Shown here piece by piece: positions 12,701 through 22,745 of a stretch of 64,000 bases of DNA. The notes beneath the pieces are model-generated. The model had not been told where the DNA came from, did not search any database, and saw only the letters and a list, made by a program, of their open reading frames with translations. Made by a program: the position numbers and the translations under genes. The DNA lies in NCBI RefSeq assembly GCF_021347895.1, contig NC_067114.1, positions 27,732,373-27,796,372 of the forward strand, written 5' to 3'. This stretch comes from Acanthochromis polyacanthus. Taxonomy: Eukaryota > Chordata > Actinopteri > Pomacentridae. Positions within the stretch are counted from its first letter, which is position 1; each line of letters opens with the position of its first letter.

Positions 12701-13930
12701 CCTAAATGTAAAATGTCAGGTCAAATGTAAGTAATCAAAGCAACCAAAGGCTCCAGTTTAGGTTGAAGTGCAGACAAGCATTAGTTAGTCAGGTCAAGTT
12801 AAGTTGAAGACATGAGTAATCATACCAAAGTGCCTGATAGTCCTATTATATCGACATATACGGTGACATTCTTTAGTATTTTTTCTCATTACAATTGTCC
12901 TTGTTCACTTTGTCTGGCTTTATAGGAAATAAACATGACAGAAGTGTTTTTTTTAATAACAGACTTTTCACTCCTTTCACCATCTGCCATTGCCAAGAAA
13001 CTCTCTGAGCTTTTGCATCAGTTGTTCTAGAAGAGCAATGCCTTCTTCCTGTTTTGTGACACAGACAAGTTCAGTTTGCTTCCAAATCCAAATGTGCTAC
13101 AGATGCCAAGAACGGATGCCAATATTCTCTGAGCTTGGCCTGCTTGTTAAAGGCAGTTGTAGTAAAGTTAATGTGGTAATGATAATCTGTCTTGTTCAGT
13201 AATGTACAAAGTAATGAGAACCATAATGAGAATATATGAATTTACCTTGCACTTTCACTGTAAATCTACTATTCAGGGAGATATTTGGCACCATATCCCA
13301 TGATAAGACAATGCAGTCTGTACTCACAGTGAGATGAGTATACCAACAGTTGTGTAGCACAATTCAGTTAGAAAACATACAGTTGCATTGCATTGAAATG
13401 ATTTGACACATCCTTTGGAGCCTGATTCAGTTGTGACCTGCAATCCATCAACGCTTAACCTCAACTTTAAAAGCTTTTCATTGTTTAATGTCAAGTAGCT
13501 ATTTTCATTTCTCACCTTTCAAAAACTAACCTCTTAAAATTACTGCTTTTACTTTTAAGGGCTCTCTGCACAGTGACAAAAGAAATCTTTTAAGGTTTGA
13601 AAAGAAAAGACAGTCACCTAATAAGAGAAGACTGTACCAGAATAATACATAACACTTCATTTCCACTTGACTTATGCCTCTTGTATATTTTTTTTCTAAA
13701 TTTGAGAGAGTTATTTGCATTTGTACTTTCTTTCATTTCAGATCCTCAACTTTATTACTTGAGCACAGCAAATAAATGCTGTTAAAGTATCAAGGGATAA
13801 ACAGTGGTATCATGGTTATCTTTTGGGGAAACACAAATTTTAGCCAATTCATCACATGTATGTAGAGATACTTCACTGAATCAATTTTGATCTGCTGGTT
13901 GCAGAAAATCACTAGAGTCACAATAATGTA
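9760..13930. other. 4.2 kb without a recognisable gene or repeat
   Basis: AT-rich, intron-like sequence. Frames of 60-100 codons occur but none has a domain, a codon bias or splice sites that would support an exon. The stretch at about 9775-10000 is less AT-rich and could be a conserved non-coding element, which only alignment to other fish would show. Confidence 0.5.
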
Positions 13931-14760
13931 TACACCACTTTATTAGGTACAACTGTTCAATTGCTTGTTTACACAAATAGCTAATGAATCAATTACATGG
14001 CTGCAATTCAGTGCATTTCAGCATGTAGGGTCATGTCAACTTGCTGAAGTTCAAATCGAGAATCAGAATCGGAAAGAAAGGGATTTAATTGATTTTAAAA
14101 GTGCCATGGTTGTTAGCACCAGACGGGCTGGTATGAGTATTTCAGAAACTGCTTCTCTACTGGGATTCACACACAACTATCTGTAGGGTTTACAGAGAAT
14201 GATCCGAGAAAGAGAAAATATCCAGTGAGCAGTTGTGTGGATGAAATTGCCTTGTTGATGTGAGAGGTCAGAGGAGAATGGGTAGATTGATTTGAAATGA
14301 TAGAAAGGCAACAGTAACTCAAATAACAACTGGTTACAACCAAGGAATGCAGAATACCATCTCTGAATGCACAACATGTCGAACCTTGAAGAAGATGAGC
14401 TACAGCAGCAGAAGACCACACAGGGTGCCACTCCTGTCAGCTAAGAACAGAAAATTGAGACTACAATTTGCACAGGCTCACCAAAACTGGACAGCAGAAG
14501 ATTGGAAAAAAGTTGCCTGGTCGGATGAGTCTGATTTCAGCTGCAACATTCAGATGGTAGGGTCAGAATTTGGCGTAAACAGCCTGAAAGCATGGATTCA
14601 TCCTGCCTTGTATCAACAGTTCAGGCTAGTGGTGGTATAATGGTGTGGGGGATATTTTCTTTGTACACTTAGTACCAATTGAGCATGGCTTAAATTTCAT
14701 AGTCTATCTGAGTATTGTTGCTAACCATGTCCATCCCTGTCCTCCCATGACCACAGTGTA

Positions 14761-15631
14761 CATGGTGGGGAAGCAAAAATGTCCTATCAGCTAAAAACAA
14801 CTATAAATGGGTATAACTTTTTTATTCTTTGGAATTTTGAACTGATTTCTTGAAGAACACAAATTTAAAGCTTTCAGAACATGCTTATTCAATATGACCT
14901 CCATCAGCCATGATGAAGGCCTCGATACAACCTCTGAAAGAGGCACAGGCCCTCCTGATATCCTCCTTGGGGTAGGCCTCCCGTTCCCTGGAGAATGCAG
15001 CCTTAAATAAATCCATATTGGCATGAGGGGTGGCATTAGTCCTCAACTCAATGGCACCCCGTCAGAAAAAAACCAGGGGGGTTAGATCAGGTGAGCTCGG
15101 GGTCCAAATGCCTTTGGGTCAGAAGTTTGCCATATTCTACTCACAGAACTTTTGGACCTTGATTGATGTGTGAGCAGGAGCCCCATCTTGCTGCCACACA
15201 TAGTTGTTGTCAGGGGAGGTGGCCTTCAGCCAGGGCAAAAAGGTGTATCTCGGAACTTTGTAGTACACGTCAGCTTGAAGAAGTAGGGGGGCATCTTATT
15301 ACCATCTGAGCCCAAGACTCCCAGGACCATCTAGAGATCTCTTGGTGCCCAAACTGGATCGTCTGGCATGCTGGATGCGGCGAATGGTCCTCTCACTGAT
15401 GCCAACAATCTTGGCATTGTCCTTCTGAGGGAGTTGGGCATCCAGGAGATCACAAACCCTATTGCATTTTGCTTGTTGCTTGCTCACTTCACAATGCACC
15501 AAGGTCTGACAAATACTAAAAAGATTGGTTAAAGGTAAGGAACTTTGATTTTAATTATTGTTTTGATTACCCTCACCGTTTGGGCAGGACATTCAAATTT
15601 GTCAATAGGACATTTTTGCTTCCCCACCCTG
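14761..15631 (-). mobile_element. mariner-type element nested in the Tc1 transposon
   Basis: The ends are inverted (GTGGGGAAGCAAAAATGTCC and its complement near 15610-15628), flanked by TA at 14759-14760 and 15632-15633. Removing the insert restores continuity of the host transposon around the GTGTACCC junction, so this insertion is younger than the host Tc1. A shorter relative lies at 63473-63853. Confidence 0.9.
14791..15502 (-). pseudogene. mariner/Tc1-type transposase remnant, minus strand
   Basis: Read on the minus strand, the N-terminal DNA-binding part is at 15299-15502 (KDNAKIVGISERTIRRIQHA, a helix-turn-helix). After a deletion and frameshifts, a catalytic block follows near 15158-15200 (WQQDGAPAHTSIK), then WTPSSPDLTPL near 15090 and the C-terminus near 14890-15000. 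At 871 bp the whole element is shorter than a full-length member, so part of the catalytic domain is missing. Inactive. Confidence 0.85.
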
Positions 15632-15994
15632 TACCCATCTTCTGATAGCTACTTCCAGCAGGATAATGCACCATGTCACAAAGCTCAAATCATCTTAAAC
15701 TGGTTTCTTGATCATTACAATGAGTTCACTGTACTCCAACGGAATCCACAGTCACAAGATCTCAATCCAATAGAGCTCCTTTGGGATATGGTGGAACAGG
15801 AGATTGGCATCATGGATGTGCAGCCGACAAATATGTAGCAACTTCATGGTGCTAGCATGTCAATATGGACCAAAATGTCTGAGGAATGTTTCTAACACCT
15901 TGTTGAAAGTATGCCATGAAGAATTAAAGCAGTTCCGAAGGTAAAAGGGTCTTCAACCTTTTACAAGTAAGGTGTACCTAATAAAGTGAATGTA

Positions 15995-16949
15995 TTTTGG
16001 TGACCAAGAATGCTACTACAAATGTTCTAATCAATCCATCTGATAATGGTCCAGATGTTTTAGTCTGTCAGTCACACCACCATTTACGGCTGATAAACTG
16101 AAATGGAATGATGAAATCACAAGGGGAGCAATTTGGGTTTCATGTTATGAGAGACGTATGAACCATGCGGTTTTAGAATTCCATGCTGTCGTCCTTGTTT
16201 GATACTCAGGTTTTTGACAATCTCTCTTGTTATGACATTCCATCAAATTCCTCTGATGCATTACAGAGTGAATATTGAACCGAACTAAATCTCGAAGTCT
16301 GTCAGAAAAAATGCAATTAAATTTTGTCCCTGAATTGTTTAGGCCTCTTGCCATCCCATGAGCAGGTATGAAGTACAATACATTGAACCCATGCCAACAC
16401 AGCAGAAAGGACGTGTAACAAATCCTGAGCTGCGATTTCACAATGTTACCTTCCTACCCTTTGTAATAGTGTCCAGGAGCTAATATTATCTATGTGTCTT
16501 TCATCAGTCACAGTGAAGAAATGTTTTCCCAGTGTTTCCTGCAGAAACAAATTATATTTGTGGCTTTGACAAGGGGTTGGTGTGTGTGGTGTGCTCTTCT
16601 CACTAACTCTCAGGCACAAAATAGAGTAGACTTATCTCCCAAAATGTCAAACAGTTGTTTTTACATGTTAAGTAGTAGATTGTGCCTCCATTTCAGCTGT
16701 TCAAAAACAGCATTTCCACTTCCTCGATGAACCTTGGCCACTGTTACACAGCAACTTATTTCTACTTGGTACTTTCACAGGTATTACATGTGATACAGGT
16801 TCCCCATGTTAATGTGCATGTCAATTTGCATAGTTACACCAAAAAAAATCAACATGAATAATTTATTGTAGTTAGCAGCAACAATTTGTGCCAAGATCAA
16901 CTTCAACTACCGTGCTATAAATTAGATTTCTACCATAATGCTTACCTGT
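15995..16949. other. non-coding, nothing recognised
   Basis: No supported exon, RNA gene or repeat boundary. The minus-strand frame at 16145-16441 has no recognisable domain. Confidence 0.5.
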
Positions 16950-16953
16950 TTAA

Positions 16954-17526
16954 AGGGGAACTTCATTTTTTTTCAACCTGGGGTCTGTTTTCATATGTCA
17001 TTTCATACATGTGAGTGATGGAGAAATGAATTTTCGACATAGCTCCAGTATTGAGCCAGGCAGTCAGCTTAGCAGCTCAGCTAGCAGCTCAGCTAGCGAA
17101 AAGTATGGGGCAAGAGGCCCCCCCCCCCATCGTGCTTTTCTTCCCACACTGATTGCGCGATTTCGGAACGAGATTTGCTTTCTAGTGTCCTGAGCTTTGG
17201 ATACAGACCACAACAAAGAGCGATCGCAAGGTAATGTTGAGGTTTTTGTTCAGTTCTCATCTCTAGTATGTTGTGGGACACTCGTTGAGACTATCCGAGC
17301 CGGTCAGTGTGGGAAAAAAAGCACGTTAGGGCGGACTTTGACGCGGGGGGCCTCTTGCCCCATACTTTTCGCTAGCTGAGCTGCTAGCTGAGCTGCTTGC
17401 TGAGCTGCTAAGCTGCCTGCCTGGCTAAATACTGGAGCTATGTCGAAAATTCATTTCTCCATCACTCACATGTATGAAATTACATATGAAAACAGACCCT
17501 AGGTTGAAAAAAACCGAAGTTCCCCT
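16954..17526. mobile_element. fold-back MITE with TTAA flanks (piggyBac-like), 573 bp
   Basis: Ends are AGGGGAACTTC and its inverse, each bordered by TTAA (16950-16953 and 17527-17530), the target site of piggyBac-type elements. The inverted arms are long (about 16954-17125 and 17345-17526) and include GCTAGCTGAGCTGC-type internal palindromes, so a single strand would fold into one long hairpin. The loop encodes no transposase. The superfamily is inferred from the flanks alone. Confidence 0.8.
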
Positions 17527-17530
17527 TTAA

Positions 17531-18590
17531 TGGAATTTCGACTGCTTTACAATTTCACCTCTGCTCCTTTTATGCCAGACTTGTTCCTATGAATTATGAG
17601 CCACAATTTATATATTTTAATGCACACATCATCAGCTCTGTCATCACTTCATAGTCAGCATGTTTCAGTGTTCCGGCAGAAGTCAAAATACTGTGTTTGA
17701 TTCGAAGAGATTTTAATGTCACTGTTATAAATGTGAACCACTAAGTCAGATAGTAAGAGCATTGTGCCTTTAGTGCCATAGTTTCTTTCAATTGCTTTGA
17801 CTGACTTCTTGATTCATTTGTCAAAGAGCTTATACGGTGCAGCACAAAACCGTAGTTCACCAGCAAAAGGTCATCACAAACATTTAACTCATGCTTCAAA
17901 CCAAAGTCATTGCTCTCAAAAGGAAAAGTTCTTTTTGCACTGTGCAAACAATGGCGGTACAAATGTTAGATGAGTTGTCAGTATGGCATGAGTCCCTAGA
18001 AATGTCCCTTATGTTCACATTTGTCTTCCCTTATTTTTTCCATTGACATTACTGTTCACTGTAGAATGTTACTTTTTGTCTCGCTGACTGAATTCTTTTG
18101 TGTAACAAACTGAATACTCTCCAGATACAGATTCCAATAGATTAAATGTGTTATAGTGCACATTACAGTCACAGTTCAACAGAAATTGAGCTGTTTTTGT
18201 ATTTATGTTAAATATACTGTCTTACATCTCACTGAAGAAAAAAAAAACATACGCAGCACAGTATTTTACAAAAATACAATTTCATAATGCATAACCTCAC
18301 ACTGTAACAAAATACATACTTGTCTCAACCTGATGTGTTTCCCTGTAGCCCTTGTCTGGTCACATATTCTATGTCAATATCACACCAGATATTTCGCTTA
18401 CAATAAAATGTCAGAACAAAGTCTTTGCAAGCAGCATCAATTGCAGCAAGCTGAGACATGTGGTCTTGAAACTGATCGTCTTTGTGCTTAAAACAATTCT
18501 TCAACTGGAGTCAAGAATGGAGAATATCATAGAAGGAACACTGTTGGCATCCTGAGGTGGAGAGTAGTCTCTGACTTTTTTAACAAATAA
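17531..18590. other. non-coding, nothing recognised
   Basis: AT-rich sequence with no supported exon or repeat. Confidence 0.5.
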
Positions 18591-18594
18591 TGGT

Positions 18595-18783
18595 TTACAA
18601 ACCTCTTTTTTTCTCAGAGATAAAACCTCTGTAGAGGGTGATTAAGAATGTCAGGAGTTTCTGGATTTTGTTGCGGCCAGTACTGGGAAAATGTGTACTC
18701 ACACCATTCTTAAATATTGCAGTACACATCATGATATTACCCCACCTCTGTCTTGGAACATCCACCTTACCTCGATAACCCAT
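18595..18783 (-). pseudogene. IS630/Tc1-type transposase fragment
   Basis: The minus-strand peptide reads RGKVDVPRQRWGNIMMCTAI followed by FKNGVSTHF and LLTFLITLYRG. This matches the pattern I know from vertebrate IS630/Tc1-like transposases, where a G-V-P-x-Q-R-G-G-N block is followed by a C-A-A-I strand and an LLTFL helix. Only this short block of the catalytic domain is left. No inverted ends were found. Confidence 0.6.
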
Positions 18784-18949
18784 AGCATTTCAACTACATT
18801 TTCTGTCCTTGGCGAGATTTAACCAGCCTCATGTGCAAGCATGAAGATGTGAAGTATTTAACGTCCTTCCAGGTTCAGCATTCTCTAAAATACAAGAAAT
18901 AAAAGGTTAAGTCAATTTTACTGTATAATCAAACAGTAACATCCATTCA

Positions 18950-19205
18950 TCCACTATCTATATGCCACTTAATCCTCATTAGGGTCGCAGGAGGGCTGGA
19001 GCCTGTCCCAGCTGACTTAGGGTGCAGGCAGGGGAAACCCTGGACAGGTCACCAGTCTATCACAGGGCTACCCAGAGAAAATCCATGCATGCATGTGGAG
19101 AACATGCAAACTCCATGCAGAAAGATCCCAGGAAGGCTGGGATGCAAACCGGGAATCTTCTAGCTGCAAGGCAACAGTGCTAACCACTACTCCACTGTGC
19201 AGCCC
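18950..19205. repeat. teleost dispersed repeat (CATTAGGGTCGC...GCTAACCACTAC type)
   Basis: In order: ATCCATTCATCCACTATCTA, TTAATCCTCATTAGGGTCGC, CCCAGCTGACTTAGGGTG, GGACAGGTCACCAGTC, GAGAACATGCAAACTCC, and GTGCTAACCACTACTCCACT. This order is well known from fish genomes. Three more partial copies lie at 61.6-62.15 kb. It does not encode a protein. Confidence 0.8.
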
Positions 19206-19272
19206 AAACAGTAACAGCAAAGTAAAATATTCTTCTCTGCAACTTTACTAAATGTAAAGCAGAGAAGCAGAA

Positions 19273-19343
19273 GGGTACACGCTGCCCCTTCTTGGGCAGC
19301 GTGTACCCTAAAAGTGACTTATATAAAGTCACTTTTAGGGTAC
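19273..19343. repeat. two overlapping palindromes sharing GTACCC
   Basis: The first hairpin has 15-bp perfect stems (19273-19287 and 19294-19308) with a 6-nt loop. The second has 18-bp perfect stems (19303-19320 and 19326-19343) with a 5-nt loop. They share the six bases 19303-19308, so on one strand the two cannot be fully paired at once. Confidence 0.9.
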
Positions 19344-19420
19344 AAGTTCAGTGCCATTTCAAACCAGTTGTCCAGATAACATGTTCTTCTTTCCTTGATG
19401 TAAATAGTAAGAACAACAAC
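19339..19420 (-). pseudogene. fragment of an unclassified repeat shared with 27.3 kb
   Basis: About 29 bases (19339-19367) are identical to 27297-27325. On the minus strand both copies read WFEMALNLYP, preceded by a similar Lys/Glu-rich stretch. This suggests a common coding repeat, perhaps a transposon protein, but I do not recognise the family. Confidence 0.45.
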
Positions 19421-21305
19421 AAAAAAACAAAAAACAAAAACACAACATTGTATGATATACTTGGTGTAGTGCACAGCACTACTTTACCTGTTGAAACTGG
19501 TGTCGCAGGTGCTCCACTTTGTCTCAGTTATTCTCAAATGGCACCTTGCAGAGTTGTTTCATGGTCATCGGGTGGCTTTCACCACTCTATCTACTGTTGA
19601 GATGTTTACAAGGTTGATAGTGTGAAAGATGGCATTGCTATCTAAAGTTACACTGAGTCTCTTTCAGTGTAATACCATTATTTGCTACCACCGTGTTGTA
19701 GATCTCTTGCTGTTGTTGCTTTGCCGCCACCAGTATAAGGCAGCCATCTAGTCCTACACTGGAATTCACAAATAGATAATACTTCTGTATACAAGATGTT
19801 GTCTGCTGTAATGCACTGTCCTGTGCTGTACTGTGTTCCTCATGTATTTTTTACAACATTAGTTTCAGACGTATTGACTTTTATTCTGAATTTTATTGAC
19901 CTTCTGTTGTATTTTTTACTTGAATTCCAGTATTGACTGACACATGTTTTCTTTGTGGAATTTTTAGATAAATAAAGAAACTGCAGTGCAACTTACCTAA
20001 GACTGCACTCAGTGACCAGCGTCATCTATTGTGAGGCCATGGTTGATTACATGATCCACAGTTGTGGCTGGTATGTCATCTGGGATGCTATTTGTTTGTA
20101 TTCTTTTCCTTCTTCCTCTATTCTGCTGTCTTCCCCTCCCTTCACCACAGATCCTTACTCCTCATCCTTATCCTCCTCCTCCTCCTTCTTGGGCAGCCAG
20201 TTGCCCCTGTTTATTATTTACCTGGCCAAGTTTCTCCATGTTCAGAAACTGTAGCGATACTGTTGTGGACAAACTCTATAAATATGCCATGTATAGCAGC
20301 TGTCAGCTAACTTGACAGAAGGTGTGACTGATTGATGGGAGATGAGAGAAATTCTGCAGTCATTAGTGAAATTCAAGTTTCACCTGCCAGTCAGTTTACC
20401 AGTTGAGTAGACAATACAAACAACACTCTATATCTCTATAATGGCAACACAATCAGTTTTTATCAGAAAGATACATTTAATTAGTAAAATTTTGTCCAAA
20501 TTGTAGATGAGTGTACTGATTCATTTGCATATATGTACTCAAACAATTGCATTTATTATAAAAGAGTGAGAAATTCAAATCTGTTGTAAACAAGTCCCCT
20601 GTGGTTTGGAGGTTTGCACATGTTGTTTTGAAAATACTCATTATCATTTGAATATTGTGCCAAAGCAATTAAGAACAACAGTAACACCAAATATTATCAT
20701 ATGGCTCCCCAAGTTCTTTCTCTCTTTCAGGTCTCTTTTTCTTTCGGCTTCTTTTCTCCCACCAGTTCTCATTTAAACCTAATTTCTAATTATGTCTTAT
20801 TTCCAGTTCTAAGCATCAGTTAAAATAGCACCTCTAATGTTTAGTGCCTCAGGAGGTAAAGCTAGTCTTTTTCTATGGTTTCTGAAACACCAGATTTTAG
20901 ATGTTGTGCATCCTTACTTCGGATATAGAGGGCAGAATATATCAGATCAGTGCGGTTGTATGTGGCTTGACTTATAAACAGTACTGTAAAATAGGGATTA
21001 GATAAGAACTAATCTAGGCAGGCTTTATTCCTTTGTTTACAGACTGGGTGCCTATATAATACTTCAGTGATTTGGGAAATTGGAAGGTTAATTTCAATAT
21101 ATCACTGCCTGTCATGGTTTATGGATTAATGATTGCTTATAGCTAAAGTTGAGAATGAAATCCAGAGGTGAATGGGCGCATTACTGTTTGGAGCTCTGAG
21201 TGCTGTTCTTCTGTATTGCTCCTGGTCAGAGATGCAGCACTGACATGTAAATCTGAGTAACTTTGGATGAGCACTGGTAAATGTTGGTTTATAGAAACAA
21301 ACCTT
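19421..21305. other. non-coding, nothing recognised
   Basis: AT-rich intron-like DNA with a pyrimidine-rich tract near 20100-20200. Overlapping short frames there come from the composition. Confidence 0.5.
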
Positions 21306-21307
21306 TA

Positions 21308-21853
21308 CAGGTGTTATGGTACGTTAGGAATTTTGAACCCAAATGAGAGTTGCACAGAGCAGACTGAGTGGATTTAACTGAGTTTTATTTCACAAATAAT
21401 AATTATCTTAACATATAACTAATTGTCAACTGAGACCAGAACTCACAACGGGTGAGGGAGTGGGGAAGGCAGGCTCCTGGAGGGGTGGCAGTCGAGGGGG
21501 CACGTGCCGGCGCTCACGGCGATCCATGGAGCGCAGCAGTGGCAGCCAGAGCTGCTGCCTCAGGGAGCGGGCCAGCCAATCGGAGCAGTCTGAGGGGGAA
21601 GGTCCACATCTTCGCTCTGGATTGCGGCTGTGATCCACATCCTCACTCCCACTCCGGAGGACGACCGAGGGGAAAGCAGGCTGCTCAGGTGGTTCAGTGT
21701 CATACTGTTGTCTTAAGCGACAGAGGCAGTATGATCCGAGCTGCATGCAATGCAACGCCGTTCTTTATTGAGGAAGATGATGATGAGATGAACTGTAGCT
21801 GCACAGGTCCTGCAGCAGCTCTGCATCCTCCCTCATCAGGGACTGTGACAATA
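21308..21853. mobile_element. possible LTR-like or non-autonomous element with a GC-rich core
   Basis: Begins TGTTATGGTACG and ends GGGACTGTGACA, flanked by ACAGG and ATAGG, a near-perfect 5-bp duplication. It contains GAACCCAAATGAGAG near the left end, similar to the opening of the element at 50772. The interior at 21440-21720 is GC-rich and open in several frames, but no protein family is recognisable. The boundaries and the class are tentative. Confidence 0.35.
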
Positions 21854-22393
21854 GGTGTGCCCAGATACAATATGGAAAACACTGATTTAAATCAGACTCG
21901 ATATTGTTATTTGCAAGATAAAGCTTTGGTTTAAGGAAATAAAGACTCAAAACACAACAATCAAAAGGAAATTAAACAACTGAAAATGTTCTCATTAATT
22001 ACTGTCACATGTTGTTATCAAGGTGTTTGGTTGGCATTAGTGTGATAACGGATTGTTTTCATTCTTCACATCTTACAGGCATAGTGTCAGCTGTTCAATT
22101 CCCAACGAACAAGCGGCATTTGCCAGCACTGGCAACGGCAGTAAGAAAATAAATTAATAGGGAATGAGAACTAACAAATACCCAGTTGGAAGTATAGTGA
22201 ATAGGAGAAAAGGCAAGCACTGGCTTTATTGTTTTCACAAAAAAATGTTTTTCTTTATGCAGTGATTAAAGGTGGAGTTTGTGTTTCTGGAGAAGGATTG
22301 TTCTCCTCCCTTCACCCATCCTATGCACAAGCTTAAACACACACATGACTCGCTAGACTGTGTTATGCAGCTTGAATCAAGCCACATTGTTTC
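21854..22393. other. non-coding, nothing recognised
   Basis: No supported exon, RNA gene or repeat. Confidence 0.5.
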
Positions 22394-22405
22394 CCATTTA
22401 CAAAG

Positions 22406-22733
22406 GTTGTTGCTAGAGGTACGGACCCGTACCCGTAGCCTGTGGACTACGGATACGGCACTTGCCATTTGCCAATCAGATATGCGAGATCTGGTCACGT
22501 GACTCCCGGTAGACGCTAGCTGTACGGACCCGTAGCATCGGTACGACAGGTACGGACCCTAAACCTGACCCTAACACTAACCCTAACCTTAACCTTTGCT
22601 TACCTTTCAACAGTTTGCAGTGGTTAGCAGCTTCTTGACTCGCGAGACTCGCGTACGGGTTCGTATCTGTCTGGCAAATGGAAAGTCCCGTACCCGTAGC
22701 CTGTGGGCTACGGACCCGTATCCGTAGACACTA
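22406..22733. mobile_element. fold-back element with TACGGACCCGTA motifs and telomere-like core
   Basis: Flanked by a 12-bp direct repeat CCATTTACAAAG (22394-22405 and 22734-22745). Both ends are rich in ACCCGTAGCCTGTGG and ACGGACCCGTA motifs that are inverted with respect to each other and partly self-complementary. The middle holds a CCTAACCCTAACCTTAACC-like run (about 22558-22597). No protein is encoded. The length of the flanking repeat does not point to one known superfamily. Confidence 0.65.
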
Positions 22734-22745
22734 CCATTTACAAAG

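Larger units (their letters stand above)
13965..15838 (+). pseudogene. Tc1-like transposase remnant (split by insertion)
   Basis: Cut-and-paste DNA transposase of the DDE type, now inactive. The N-terminal DNA-binding part is seen around 14107-14160 (TRRAGMSISETASLLGF, helix-turn-helix-like). The middle is at 14347-14640 (KLRLQFAQAHQNWTAEDW, then WSDES with the first catalytic Asp). After the insertion, the C-terminal half at 15650-15838 holds FQQDNAPCHKA and DLNPIELLWD with the other acidic residues. Several frameshifts and stops as well as the 871-bp insert break the frame. The family assignment is firm. Confidence 0.9.
13933..15992 (+). mobile_element. Tc1-like transposon, interrupted by a nested element
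   Basis: The ends are inverted copies carrying CACTTTATTAGGTACA, each bordered by TA. Between them lies a decayed + strand Tc1 transposase, split by a second element at 14761-15631. Without the insert it is about 1.19 kb, near the usual length for this family, which is one of the commonest Tc1 families in fish. Confidence 0.92.

Noticed and set aside
21452..21934. 160-codon + frame and 109-codon minus frame in a GC-rich patch
   Set aside because: They are explained by low stop density in a GC-rich core of a likely repeat. No domain is seen.
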